A DNA stretch of 64,000 bases from Clostridiales bacterium. Lineage in GTDB: Bacteria; Bacillota; Clostridia; Lachnospirales; Lachnospiraceae. The translations under genes were made by a program, and so were the position numbers. The DNA is taken from NCBI GenBank assembly GCA_021204025.1, contig JAJQAC010000064.1:25957-89956 (forward strand). The letters are read 5' to 3'. The notes beneath the pieces were generated by a model. That model did no database searches, was not told the DNA's origin, and worked only from the letters and a program-made list of their open reading frames with translations. The first letter of the stretch is position 1, and every line of letters begins with the position of its first letter. Positions 8,519 through 17,792 of the stretch are shown piece after piece.

Positions 8519-9343
8519 TTATGCGGTCAGTTCCTGCAGGGTGCCGAAATGATAGCCCATTTCCTCCCATCTGGTGAGAAGATCGTCGAGGATCTTTGCA
8601 TTGGTGCGTGAAGTGCTGTGAAGAAGGACGATTGCGCCAGGGTGGATACGGGAGGTCAGTTTCTGCATGGCTTCCTCACGGGAAGGCTGTTTGTCCTCGT
8701 ACCAGTCTACATAGGCGAGACTCCAGAAAAAGGTATGGTATCCAAGCTCATTTGCCATTTTCAGATTAGATTCACTGTAGAGGCCCTGCGGAGGACGGTA
8801 GAAACGGCTCATTTCCTGTCCGGTGACCTGTTCGTAGAGATTTTCCAGAGATTGAAGTTCTTCGTTGAAGGATTCTTTCGTGGAGATCCGGGACATGTCC
8901 GGATGATGAAAGGTATGATTGCCGACGGTATGTCCTTCGGCGATCATTCGTTTCACCAGTTCAGGACTGGTATTCAGATAATTTCCAACAAGAAAGAAAG
9001 TGGCGGAAACCTGATGCTTTTTCAGGGCGTCGAGGATCGCCGGAGTATTCCCGTTTTCATAGCCGGCGTCAAAGGTAAGATAGATGACGGGCTCCTGTGT
9101 ATTGCCAATATAATGGGCATGGTACTGTGCGAGATCATCTGCTGTGGCATTCCCCACGGGAGTTTTTCCCTCCTGTTGAAAACTCAGACCCCAGCTGCCG
9201 TCCGCGGAGACCGGAAGCGGTTCGCCGGAGGATATGTCAGATACCGGATGGGTGAGATGGGCGAGGAACGTACCGGCAAAGAAAGCAAGGATCAGAAAAA
9301 GTGTGGTTCGCAGGACAGCAGCGAGATAACGCAGATCAGACAT
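8519..9343 (-). CDS. pdaA: Polysaccharide deacetylase, PdaA-like (spore cortex)
   Basis: A 274-residue exported deacetylase. An N-terminal hydrophobic segment (about 6-28) serves as signal or anchor. The NodB fold then runs from about 85: motif 1 is T-F-D-A-G-Y-E-N-G-N (Ala where many NodB proteins have the second Asp, as in PdaA), motif 2 is G-N-H-T-F-H-H, motif 3 is R-P-P-Q-G, and the late motif is I-V-L-L-H-S. PdaA de-acetylates muramic acid so that spore-cortex muramic delta-lactam can form, which fits a sporulating host. It is a single gene convergent with trmO. Confidence 0.85.
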   Translation of the reverse strand: MSDLRYLAAVLRTTLFLILAFFAGTFLAHLTHPVSDISSGEPLPVSADGSWGLSFQQEGKTPVGNATADDLAQYHAHYIGNTQEPVIYLTFDAGYENGNTPAILDALKKHQVSATFFLVGNYLNTSPELVKRMIAEGHTVGNHTFHHPDMSRISTKESFNEELQSLENLYEQVTGQEMSRFYRPPQGLYSESNLKMANELGYHTFFWSLAYVDWYEDKQPSREEAMQKLTSRIHPGAIVLLHSTSRTNAKILDDLLTRWEEMGYHFGTLQELTA

Positions 9344-9399
9344 ATAACATACCTGAAAGGTAACTTTGGAGCAGAATATGCGGACTGGGGCCGGATTAT

Positions 9400-9422
9400 T
9401 CCTGCTTTGCAGGATTCTTTTT
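9400..9422. repeat. Short hairpin with T-tail, same motif as 61719-61741
   Basis: CCTG-CTTTG-CAGG with a following T-run is identical over 23 nt to 61719-61741 and shares its loop and tail with the hairpin at 4585-4607. Lying upstream of pdaA (minus strand), it may be a fragment of the composite repeat family. Confidence 0.5.
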
Positions 9423-9487
9423 AACTGTACGAAAAACAGGGAAATGTTAAATTTTGTTAAAATGACGCGCGTCGAACCGTTTCCGAC

Positions 9488-9516
9488 TTGTAAAGGAAAA
9501 AGTAATGTTTTATAAT
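9488..9516 (+). promoter_or_regulatory. Sigma-A promoter of the mgtE pair
   Basis: TTGTAA at 9488-9493 and a consensus TATAAT at 9511-9516 are separated by 17 nt. The predicted start is near 9523, giving a leader of about 160 nt before mgtE. The rest of the 337-bp gap between pdaA and mgtE holds only the hairpins listed. Confidence 0.7.
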
Positions 9517-9588
9517 CAGATGGGCAAAGATTGTATTTTCAGTTAATAGGATCATACAGAGGAGTGTAAAATTATAGGAAGATAGCGG

Positions 9589-9627
9589 CCATCGCGGGAG
9601 TGCGAAGCACCAAGCGATGGGTTTTTA
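9589..9627 (+). terminator. Terminator-like hairpin inside the mgtE leader
   Basis: CCATCGC (9589-9595) pairs with GCGATGG (9614-9620), with an inner GTGC/GCAC hairpin, and GTTTTTA follows directly. It lies between the promoter at 9488-9516 and the mgtE start at 9681, so it could attenuate transcription. A second hairpin (9640-9652) repeats the TGCGAAGCA loop. I could not recognise an M-box or other known Mg2+ riboswitch. Confidence 0.5.
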
Positions 9628-9680
9628 TAGATCGTGATGACTGCGAAGCAGTTATTTCCGTTTAGAATACAGGTGAGAAT

Positions 9681-11108
9681 ATGTTGCAGATAAATGAAAC
9701 AATCACAGCGAAAGAGCGGGTCGATAAACCGGATTATGAGCAGGAGATTATCGCGATCATCCGAAGTGGTCAGAGTCCCAAGGTTCTTCGTGACCAGCTG
9801 GAAGATTACCATGAAAATGATATTGCTGACGCGATTCCGGAGCTCACCGTGCAGGAACGTAAGAAACTTTTTCATCTGCTGGATATCCCGACACTGTCGG
9901 ATATCCTGGAGTATATGGATGAAGACGTGACAATCAGTTGTCTGAAAGAAATGGATCTTTTGAAAGCAGCGTCGGTTGTCTCCGAAATGGACTCCGATTA
10001 TGCGGCAGATCTGCTGGATGCGATGCCGGAAGATCGTCGGGCGAGAGTGCTGAACCTGATGGATGAGGAGTCCAAACAGGATGTACAGCTGCTGGCGTCA
10101 TTTGATGATGATGAGATCGGCAGCAAGATGTCTACCGATTATATTGTGATTAACCGCAGTCTGTCCGTGAAGGCGGCGATGCGTGAGCTGATTAGTCAGG
10201 CGGAGGATAATAATAACGTTTCGACAATTTATGTGGTAGATGACGCTGAGGTTTTTTATGGCGCAGTTGATCTGCGTGAACTGATTATTGCTCGTCAGGA
10301 CACTGTCCTTGAGGATCTGGCGGCAACTTCTTTCCCTTATGTGTACGCACATGAGAGTATCGATGACTGTATCGAAGAATTAAAGGATTATTCTGAGGAT
10401 TCGATCCCTGTACTTGACAGCGATAACCGTGTGCTGGGCGTTATTACTTCCCAGAACCTGATTGAAGTTGTAGATGAAGAGATGGGAGAGGATTACGCGC
10501 TGTTCGCCGGGTTGACTGCGGAGGAGGATCTGTCAGAGACGCTGATTGAGAGTATGAAGAAACGTCTCCCCTGGCTGATTATCCTGCTGTTTCTCGGTCT
10601 GATGGTATCGGCGGTGGTCAGCGCCTTTGAAAGAGTGGTTGCGCAGCTGACGTTAATCATGGCGTTTCAGTCTCTGATTCTGGATATGTCGGGCAATGTC
10701 GGGACGCAGTCGCTGGCTGTCACGATCCGTGTATTGATGGATGAGACGCTGACCGCGCGCCAGAAGGTCGGTTTGATCATCAAGGAATCACGGGTGGGTT
10801 TCTGCAATGGACTGGTTCTTGGTTCGGCGTCGTTTCTGGTTGTCGGTCTGTTCCTGATGATAGCGAAGGGATTGCCGGCATCCTTTGCGTATGCTATCTC
10901 CGGTTGTATCGGACTTTCCATGGTAATCGCGATGCTGGTTTCCAGTGCGGTGGGGACGGTGATCCCGCTGGCTTTTAAACAGATTCATGTGGATCCTGCG
11001 GCTGCTTCGGGTCCGCTGATTACAACGGTCAACGATCTGGTTGCCGTGGTGGTTTATTATAGCCTGAGCTGGTTTTTACTGCTGCAGGTGCTGCACCTGG
11101 CAGGGTAA
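9681..11108 (+). CDS. mgtE: Magnesium transporter MgtE, first copy
   Basis: A 475-residue MgtE/SLC41 Mg2+ channel. It has an N-terminal helical MgtE_N domain (about 20-130), two CBS domains (about 135-255) that sense Mg2+, and five C-terminal membrane segments (about 290-475) with the conserved P-L-I-T-T-V-N-D-L region. The ATG at 9681 follows AGGTGAG. It is followed 39 nt later by a close paralogue. The leader carries a possible attenuator. Confidence 0.95.
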   Translation: MLQINETITAKERVDKPDYEQEIIAIIRSGQSPKVLRDQLEDYHENDIADAIPELTVQERKKLFHLLDIPTLSDILEYMDEDVTISCLKEMDLLKAASVVSEMDSDYAADLLDAMPEDRRARVLNLMDEESKQDVQLLASFDDDEIGSKMSTDYIVINRSLSVKAAMRELISQAEDNNNVSTIYVVDDAEVFYGAVDLRELIIARQDTVLEDLAATSFPYVYAHESIDDCIEELKDYSEDSIPVLDSDNRVLGVITSQNLIEVVDEEMGEDYALFAGLTAEEDLSETLIESMKKRLPWLIILLFLGLMVSAVVSAFERVVAQLTLIMAFQSLILDMSGNVGTQSLAVTIRVLMDETLTARQKVGLIIKESRVGFCNGLVLGSASFLVVGLFLMIAKGLPASFAYAISGCIGLSMVIAMLVSSAVGTVIPLAFKQIHVDPAAASGPLITTVNDLVAVVVYYSLSWFLLLQVLHLAG

Positions 11109-11147
11109 GCGGCAGCACATTATTACGTAGGAAAGTCAGGTGAGAAT

Positions 11148-12575
11148 ATGGGAAAGCCGGATGAGATTTTGACAGAAAAAGACCGGGTAGAGAAACCGGA
11201 TTATGTGGAGGAAATTATTGCGGTTGTACGCAGCAACCGTTCTCCCAGGATTCTCCAGGAGCAACTGGAGGATTATCATAATAATGATATTGCGCAGGCG
11301 ATTCCCAGACTGACCGCACAGGAGCAGACGAAACTTTTTAATCTGCTGGCGCTGGAGACTCTGTCTGGCATCTTTGAATATATGGAGGAAGACGATGCGA
11401 TCCGGTGTCTGAAGGAAATGGATCTGGAAAAGGAGATCGCGATTGTTTCTGAGATGGATTCGGATCGTGTGGCGTCGATCCTGAGCCTGATCCCCGGAGA
11501 GCGACGCAGGCTTCTGCTCAGCCTGATGGACGAGGAGGCCAAGAGGGATATCGAGCTGATTGCTTCCTTTGATGAAGATGAGATCGGCAGCAGGATGTCT
11601 ACGGATTATATCCTGATCCGGCGGGATCTTTCGATTAAAGGGGCTATGCGGGAGCTTCTGAAACAGGCCAGAGAGAATGAAAACGTCTCTACAATATTTG
11701 TCGTCGATGAAGCAGGTGTCTTTTATGGGACGATTGATCTGCGGGAACTGATTATCGCCCGCCATGGAGATTCCCTGGAGTCGGTGATCGCGACGTCCTT
11801 CCCATATGTCTATGCGCATGAAAGTATCGATGAATGTATTGAGAAACTGAAGGATTATTCGGAGGATTCGATTCCGGTTCTGGATAATAAGAATCATGTG
11901 CTGGGAGTTATTACCTCTCAGAGTCTGATTGAAGTTGTAGACGAGGAGATGGGGGAGGATTATGCCCGTTTCGCAGGTCTGACCGCGGAGGAGGAACTCT
12001 CTGAGACGCTTCCTGAGAGCATGAAGAAGCGTCTGCCCTGGCTGGTGACGCTGTTGTTTCTGGGACTTCTGGTGTCAGGGGTAGTCAGTTCCTTCGAGAA
12101 AGTAGTTGCCCAGCTCACATTGATCATGGCGTTTCAGTCTCTGATTCTGGGTATGTCCGGTAATGTCGGGACACAGTCGCTGGCGGTTACCATCCGCGTG
12201 CTGATGGATGAAACGCTGACTGCGCGCCAGAAAGTGGGGCTGGTTTTCAAGGAATCCCGCGTGGGTTTCTGCAATGGTCTGATCCTTGGTGTCGCGTCTT
12301 TCCTGGTAGTGGGACTGTTTCTGGTGATCGCCAAGGGACAGCCTCTTACGTATGCGTACGCGATTTCCGGCTGTATTGGCATCTCGATGGTGACCGCGAT
12401 GCTGGTGTCCAGTACGGTGGGGACGGTGATCCCGCTCTTCTTTAAACAGATTCACGTTGATCCGGCGGCGGCATCAGGGCCTCTGATCACGACGGTCAAC
12501 GATCTGGTCGCGGTTGTTGTGTATTATGGACTTTGCTGGGTGCTGCTTTTGCAGGTACTGCATCTGGCGGGGTGA
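11148..12575 (+). CDS. mgtE: Magnesium transporter MgtE, second copy
   Basis: The same length (475 residues) and domain order as the gene just upstream, with long identical stretches in the CBS and membrane parts and most differences in the N-terminal domain. This is a tandem duplication that has begun to diverge. The upstream sequence AAAGTCAGGTGAGAATATG repeats the ribosome-site context of the first copy, so the duplicated unit probably included it. The copies may differ in Mg2+ sensitivity, but nothing in the sequence proves that. Confidence 0.95.
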   Translation: MGKPDEILTEKDRVEKPDYVEEIIAVVRSNRSPRILQEQLEDYHNNDIAQAIPRLTAQEQTKLFNLLALETLSGIFEYMEEDDAIRCLKEMDLEKEIAIVSEMDSDRVASILSLIPGERRRLLLSLMDEEAKRDIELIASFDEDEIGSRMSTDYILIRRDLSIKGAMRELLKQARENENVSTIFVVDEAGVFYGTIDLRELIIARHGDSLESVIATSFPYVYAHESIDECIEKLKDYSEDSIPVLDNKNHVLGVITSQSLIEVVDEEMGEDYARFAGLTAEEELSETLPESMKKRLPWLVTLLFLGLLVSGVVSSFEKVVAQLTLIMAFQSLILGMSGNVGTQSLAVTIRVLMDETLTARQKVGLVFKESRVGFCNGLILGVASFLVVGLFLVIAKGQPLTYAYAISGCIGISMVTAMLVSSTVGTVIPLFFKQIHVDPAAASGPLITTVNDLVAVVVYYGLCWVLLLQVLHLAG

Positions 12576-12585
12576 GATCTTTTGA

Positions 12586-12610
12586 ATTGTTAAAGTTTAC
12601 CTGATTGCAG
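12586..12610 (+). promoter_or_regulatory. Shared GTTAAAG-TTnACCT upstream motif, copy A
   Basis: About 64 nt upstream of the MATE gene. It matches the motifs at 14909-14933 and 17984-18008 over roughly 23 positions. This is a possible regulator site or alternative promoter element. Confidence 0.4.
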
Positions 12611-12673
12611 GATTATTGAATTTGGGTTATTTTTCACCTGAAAAAGTGTTTTTTACGCTTGAGGGTGGAAAAG

Positions 12674-13999
12674 ATGAAAGGCTTTGCAGGTAAATTATCT
12701 AACAGAGAAGTAGGCCGGTTTCTATTGCCGTTGTTCGTGTCAACGGTGTTTCGCAACGGGTATACGATGGTGAATGCAGCGGTCAGCGGGCGGTTTCTGA
12801 CGCCCGGCGCGCTTGCTGTGATTGTAGCCTGTGGTTCGTGCCTGAGCATGGAGAGTTATCTCTATGTAAGTATGACCACGGGATTCGGATTCTTTATCAA
12901 CCGATGTATCGGATCGGGAGATATCAGACGGCAGAGGGAGTCATTGTGGGGATCCCTGTGGCTCTGTCTCTGCATGATCATTCTGGGCATGTTTCTGTCC
13001 AGGCTGGCGGACATGGTCATGACGCTGGCCAATATTCCTGATTATATGTGTGAGGAGGCAAGACCCTATATGAGGGTCATCCTCTTTGGCGGTGGTTTCT
13101 GGGCACTGGAAAATCTGCTGGTACAGGTAGCGGAGGCTCTGGGCGAGAGCCGTATACCGGCCGTTTTATCCATGATGAGTGTCGTCGTACAGACATGCGT
13201 GATGGTTTTGATTATTCATGGCGGCCTTGGGGTGGAGGCGTCGGCGCTGGCTGTGCTGATCAATCATATCTGGGTGGCGGCGCTGCTGTTTTTCTGGGTT
13301 TTCCGACAGCCTGTCGGGAAAAAACTCCTGACGTCACCCTGTCTGCCGAAAGGACCGGTCTGGTCAGAGCTTTTGAAAAACGGATGCTCGAAATCCTTCA
13401 TGATGATCATGATTGGCCTGGGAGCTTTTTTGTTCCATCGGGGGATTAATACGCTGCCGGAGGAGATCCTGATCGGTTATTCCTATGGTCAGGTGCCGGT
13501 GGATTTTCTGATGTCATCGCTGGGTGCATTTGCTGTGACGGCGGGACTGATTACCGGGCAAAACAGAGGAAGCGATCGGATCGGAGAGGCAGACCGGTGG
13601 AATCAGAAGCTGCTGATCGTGAGTACCGTTCTCTGTGCCGTTTATATCGTGGGTGTACTGGCGTTTGCCCCTGCGATGATCCGTTTCCTGTCGGGAACAG
13701 AGCTTTCGGGGATGAGTCTTGTGGCCGGAAGCCGGATTCTCCGGATCCAGATCTGCGCGCTGCCGCTTGTGAGCTGCTATATCATTATGAGAAATTCCCT
13801 GCAGTCGATGGGAGTCTACCGGGCGCTGCCACTGCTGGGAGGGCTGGAGGCAGCCATTTGCCTGATCTTTGCGTGGGTTCTGATGCCACGGTACGGATAT
13901 ACGGTGGTTTGCTGGTCCGCGGCGGTCAAATGGGGAATCCCAGCTGTGATCGGAGTCCTGATTTACCGCAAATGTCTGAAAAATGAAATGGCAGAATGA
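12674..13999 (+). CDS. MATE family efflux transporter
   Basis: A 441-residue, about 12-segment membrane protein of the MATE (MatE/NorM/DinF) family, which exports drugs or metabolites in exchange for H+ or Na+. Paired MatE repeats cover about 10-165 and 235-400. The ATG at 12674 is preferred over the TTG at 12659 because GAGGGTGG (12661-12668) precedes it. The substrate cannot be told from sequence. A shared upstream motif also precedes the decayed lipoprotein and the PP2C operon. Confidence 0.85.
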   Translation: MKGFAGKLSNREVGRFLLPLFVSTVFRNGYTMVNAAVSGRFLTPGALAVIVACGSCLSMESYLYVSMTTGFGFFINRCIGSGDIRRQRESLWGSLWLCLCMIILGMFLSRLADMVMTLANIPDYMCEEARPYMRVILFGGGFWALENLLVQVAEALGESRIPAVLSMMSVVVQTCVMVLIIHGGLGVEASALAVLINHIWVAALLFFWVFRQPVGKKLLTSPCLPKGPVWSELLKNGCSKSFMMIMIGLGAFLFHRGINTLPEEILIGYSYGQVPVDFLMSSLGAFAVTAGLITGQNRGSDRIGEADRWNQKLLIVSTVLCAVYIVGVLAFAPAMIRFLSGTELSGMSLVAGSRILRIQICALPLVSCYIIMRNSLQSMGVYRALPLLGGLEAAICLIFAWVLMPRYGYTVVCWSAAVKWGIPAVIGVLIYRKCLKNEMAE

Positions 14000-14042
14000 G
14001 TGAAGTCGATGATAGAAAGAGAAAAGTTCAGGGTGGGATAAC

Positions 14043-14893
14043 ATGGGATTAACTGTGCAGGTAAAAGCGGAATTAGAAGAACTGGCCGGAACTTGTATCC
14101 GCCTGGGAGACGGAGAGCAGCCGGAGATGATCTGGCTGAAGGAACACTATGAGCGGTTTCGGAGCATGGAAGGGATCTTTAAGAAAAATGAGGCGGATGA
14201 ACTGTCGAGAAAATCCGTCTGGATGAAGCGCGGGAGCGATACCAGGAATCCTGTGTGACTCGTCTGCTCACACAAAACAAACAGATGCCGGAGGAAATCT
14301 TTGTCGGCAGAGAGGCGATCTTAAACCGGATCGAGAAAGAACTGGCGGATCGGAGAGGACCGGTCATCCTCTACGGGATGGGCGGCATGGGAAAAAGCTC
14401 TATCGCCAGGGAATATGTGCGGAGGAAAGGGAAGGTTACACACCCACGATACCGATATCGAGACCGTCTGGCAGTCCCATCGCCTGCGAAAGGCCGAACT
14501 TTTATTTTTGCAGGGAAAACCAGATGAGGCGCTGGCGCTTTGCGCAGACGCGAAAGCTGCCGTGCAGAAAATCGAAGGAGCGGAATACCGGCTCAACGAA
14601 TATGATCGTGTACTGATCATGATTTACCAGGCAAAGGGTGAATTTACGCAGGCGGAGCAGCTGGCGGTCGAATCTCTGGAGCGCGCGCTGCATTACCGGG
14701 GGAGATATTTTAAGGATACTCTGATGTGCCGGGAGCAGATGGGTGATCTTTATATAGCCGCAGGCCGTACACAGGAGGCGGCGTGGCAATACCGGACGTG
14801 TTTGATGATTTAAACCGGCATTTTCAGGCCCGCAGGGACTGGATCGAACGAGTGAGCGCAAAGATGGCGGAGGCGGGAGATCGGTTTGAGTAG
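14043..14893 (+). pseudogene. Decayed NB-ARC-type ATPase with TPR repeats
   Basis: Coherent protein fragments appear in alternating frames. The N-terminal helical part begins at 14043. A second frame, from about 14205, reads E-K-I-R-L-D-E-A-R-E-R and then a P-loop G-M-G-G-M-G-K-S-S (about 14377-14403). A third frame (14415-14813) holds TPR-like helices. A fourth frame resumes at 14786 and ends at TAG 14891-14893. At least three frameshifts are needed. Most of the ATPase domain between the P-loop and the TPRs is missing, so there is also an internal deletion. The intact ancestor would have been a STAND/NB-ARC signalling or defence ATPase. Confidence 0.75.
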
Positions 14894-14908
14894 ATATCGG
14901 GATGAAAA

Positions 14909-14933
14909 ACTGTTAAAGTTGACCTTGTTGTCC
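14909..14933 (+). promoter_or_regulatory. Shared GTTAAAG-TTnACCT upstream motif, copy B
   Basis: It lies 57 nt upstream of the 14990 lipoprotein start and is closely similar to the site upstream of the PP2C operon at 17984-18008, including the following CTTGTTG. Together they suggest common control of this decayed lipoprotein and the signalling island. Confidence 0.45.
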
Positions 14934-14989
14934 TGATGGAAAAACCATGTTAATATCCTCAGCAAATAGGCATAAGGGAGCGAAAGGGA

Positions 14990-16263
14990 ATGAGAAAGTT
15001 TGTTGGAATCATACTGGCAGCGGTTTTGGCGACGTCATTGGCGGGATGTTCTAAAATGCATGAGATCAGCCATGCGCTGGCGGTTGGCGTGAATCAGGCA
15101 GATCAGGCAACGTCAGAATCAGAATCAGGAGCAGGTCTGGCAATGTCAGAAGATATGCGGGAGGATACGCGAGAAGAGATTTCGGAAGAATTATACAGGG
15201 AGAGGGATGCTGCGGCAGAGGGTGAGGATGCGAAGAATTCCGGAAAAGAAGGCAGACTTTTTGGCAGTCTGCTGAACGGCGCTGGAAAGGTGAATATGGA
15301 GGATAACCGGGAAAAGATTGACGAAGCTATCGCAAACAACATGCTCTTATTATCGAAGTTCTCATCAGCCCGTATGATGACAAAGGGATCTTCCTGGATG
15401 CAAAAGGAAAAGTCTGGTACCGAGGGTACGAAATGTTCTCCGGATATACGGTCAGGTATTTTGATGACTGGTATCGGTATAACAGAGGGAAATATAAACA
15501 TATCATTGCAGCTGTAACGGAAGACGGGCATATCGTCTATGCCGGGGAAAATATGTTTGGCTTTAATGACGGCGTGGATGCGATAGAGCTTGAGGGGGCT
15601 GAAAATGTAAAATATGTGACGATATTTGATGGCAATACCATCGCCTTTGTACGGGAGGACGGAACAGCCGCATACGCCTCTGTCCGGACCGGCGAAATCA
15701 TGGAGCTTACCGCCTGGTCGGATATCGCATCGCTCAATGTCGTCGGCACCGCATTGATTGGGCTGCGATATGACGGTACACTTATCGCGGTGCCGATCTC
15801 CACAGAAGATTACAGACAGTTAAGCCAGGATAGTCTTCCATACTATCTGGATGGGATTACTTCCTGGAGTGATATCGTTTATCTGATCACAGACAAGGAC
15901 AGCGAAATATCGGAAGAAAATTATGTGATAGGAATGAAAGAGGATGGAAGTTTTGTGTATGTCGCCGCTGATACATCAGAGGCCGCTGTATGCGAGCAGA
16001 CTTTCGCCATATGGAACAATGTTAAGGTAGTCGCTTCCGAGTCCGGAGGCATTTCCGCGGGAATCAACCTTGAGGAAGATGGTAATTTCGGTATGGGCGG
16101 AGCGATCGACGCGGACAATAACCTTTATGGCAGTGCGCGCGCGATTATTCGCGCATGGAATTTAGAAGAGCCGTGGGAAAATGTCGAAGCTGCGCAGCTC
16201 GATTATAAGCGTGCTGCAAAGGCGGACACGTGGTATAATGATACACTTCCCGCGGTGCAGTAA
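14990..16263 (+). pseudogene. Lipoprotein with RCC1-like repeats, single frameshift
   Basis: The first frame (from 14990) gives a lipoprotein signal peptide with lipobox S-L-A-G-C (Cys20) and an acidic linker. Around 15330-15345 the coherent reading moves to the -1 frame, where Q-H-A-L-I-I-E-V-L-I-S-P-Y-D-D-K leads without a stop into the region from 15433 to 16263. That part holds several RCC1/YVTN-like blades of the pattern A-x-x-x-D-G-x-x-x-x (for example A-V-T-E-D-G-H-I-V-Y-A-G). No slippery heptamer is visible, so an indel or an assembly error is more likely than programmed frameshifting. If repaired, the product is about 425 residues. Confidence 0.7.
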
Positions 16264-16282
16264 GACACGCAGAGGGAATCTG

Positions 16283-17725
16283 TTATGCACCCCCGCATTT
16301 TTTGATTGTTTCATCCAGGATGCGGAGCGTATCTTCCTGGGAATAGACCAGCTGGCTGCCGGGGAGCGACCGGAAAAAGTCGCGGAAAGCGTGGCAGATC
16401 GATTTCTCTGAGATATGAATATCGCAGTAATAGACACCGTAGATATAATTTGCAGTGGTATCAAAAATGGTATTTCCATCCGGATCCGCATACAGGAACA
16501 GATAATCCGGCAGGTGCAGATACGACGGCCGCGCAATCAGTCCGATGACAGTTCCGGAGGCAATATCTTCCCGCAGCTGTGACAGTAACAGACGACGGTC
16601 ATCCGGATCAATCGCCGAAGCATATTCCGGTGGCATTTCCAGAAGAATTCCCGTCTCGGCAAAGTACTGCAGACCATTTTCAGAAAAAACGGTATAAAAG
16701 TCCTTATCGATATTCTGGACGAGGGAAAACCTCCGGGTGGCTGCTTCGTACAGGGATGATCGGCAATCGTCGCCGCACTTCAGATACTTCGCGATAAGCT
16801 CCGGGGTGTAATAACGCCCGAAGCAGGGCTGAGACATCAGAGTAAAGGAACCGTTCGGATTCGTGAAGGAAGAGTATTTTTCGAGAACCGCTGTCATATC
16901 GGAAGAAGAGAAAGCCAGAGGTTCACAGTTGGTTTTCAATTCCTGAAAATAATCCGAATAGAGCCGGATCATCTGGTTCGAACGATGAACATATGCCGAC
17001 GACTGATCCTGGGCAATCAGGATCAGATAGCGGGGCGTAATAATATAATAATTGAGCGGATTGATTGATAAGTAGCTGGGGTGTTCATAAAAATAATAAG
17101 GATGGTAAGAGTCGCGCGCGATCAGACAAAGAGGAATGATCTGGCGCAGCATCCATATATTCTGAGAATAATCATTGTGCGCAGATGTCGGAAACCAGAA
17201 AAACTGTTCGACATGAAAATCAGCTCCTCCCAGCCAGAGCTGCATAAAGATTGCGGACAGATCGATACCGGAAGGCAGAAAAAGACGGAAAACAGCATTC
17301 ATGTTCTCGTGGACTTCCTGACGCAGAAGAGTGTAAATCATATTTCGCACCGCATATTCCCCTTCGATCAGACCTTCGCTTACGACGAAAGAAGAAAGGG
17401 GCGCGGACAGATTGTTATGAAGCAGCGACGGCTGAAAGTGCAGGGATGACAGATGATTGAGCAGATCGCCGACCGCCGCCCGGTTGTGCCAGGCATCCTC
17501 GCCCTGAATCAGCATATCGTATGTGCGGAAAAATTCTCTGCGCTCTTCCGGAGAAAGGTAAAAGTGATTGGCCAGCGCGTGAACGACCCGATAAGGCAGA
17601 ACCCTTTCGTCAGACAGAGCCTTATGAATCGAAGTGCGTTCCGCATGGATGCTGCGCGCTACCGATGCGATCGGCTCGTTGTTCTCGCTCAGTAGATTTT
17701 TCAGGTAATTGCTGAATCTTGACAT
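16283..17725 (-). CDS. Large HTH regulator transcribed away from the signalling island
   Basis: A 480-residue protein of a type seen in Clostridia but not functionally named. The N-terminal 60 residues resemble an XRE-like HTH (S-R-F-S-N-Y-L-K-N-L-L-S-E then S-V-A-R-S-I-H-A-E-R-T-S-I-H-K-A-L). The remaining 400 residues have no domain I can name and no membrane segment. The ATG at 17725 is chosen over the one at 17743 because GAGGGGAAAAG lies just upstream. It is divergent from the PP2C/FHA/kinase run across a 388-bp gap with promoters for both sides and TTGTCAC repeats, so it is a natural candidate for the island's regulator. That role is inference. Confidence 0.7.
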   Translation of the reverse strand: MSRFSNYLKNLLSENNEPIASVARSIHAERTSIHKALSDERVLPYRVVHALANHFYLSPEERREFFRTYDMLIQGEDAWHNRAAVGDLLNHLSSLHFQPSLLHNNLSAPLSSFVVSEGLIEGEYAVRNMIYTLLRQEVHENMNAVFRLFLPSGIDLSAIFMQLWLGGADFHVEQFFWFPTSAHNDYSQNIWMLRQIIPLCLIARDSYHPYYFYEHPSYLSINPLNYYIITPRYLILIAQDQSSAYVHRSNQMIRLYSDYFQELKTNCEPLAFSSSDMTAVLEKYSSFTNPNGSFTLMSQPCFGRYYTPELIAKYLKCGDDCRSSLYEAATRRFSLVQNIDKDFYTVFSENGLQYFAETGILLEMPPEYASAIDPDDRRLLLSQLREDIASGTVIGLIARPSYLHLPDYLFLYADPDGNTIFDTTANYIYGVYYCDIHISEKSICHAFRDFFRSLPGSQLVYSQEDTLRILDETIKKCGGA

Positions 17726-17754
17726 ACTCTTTTCCCCTCTCATTTCCCCCGGAT

Positions 17755-17784
17755 ATTATATAACAGGAAAATAAAAAAAGACAA
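17755..17784 (-). promoter_or_regulatory. Promoter of the 16283-17725 regulator
   Basis: On the minus strand, TTGTCT (17784-17779) and TATAAT (17760-17755) are separated by 18 nt and lie about 30 nt upstream of the chosen start. Confidence 0.5.
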
Positions 17785-17792
17785 ATGGATAG

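Noticed and set aside
9517..9680. M-box (ykoK) Mg2+ riboswitch before mgtE
   Set aside because: The length is about right, but the conserved M-box core was not found. Only a terminator-like hairpin is supported.
15330..15345. Programmed -1 frameshift in the RCC1-like lipoprotein
   Set aside because: No X-XXY-YYZ slippery heptamer, upstream Shine-Dalgarno-like stimulator or downstream structure could be seen at the shift. A simple indel is more likely.
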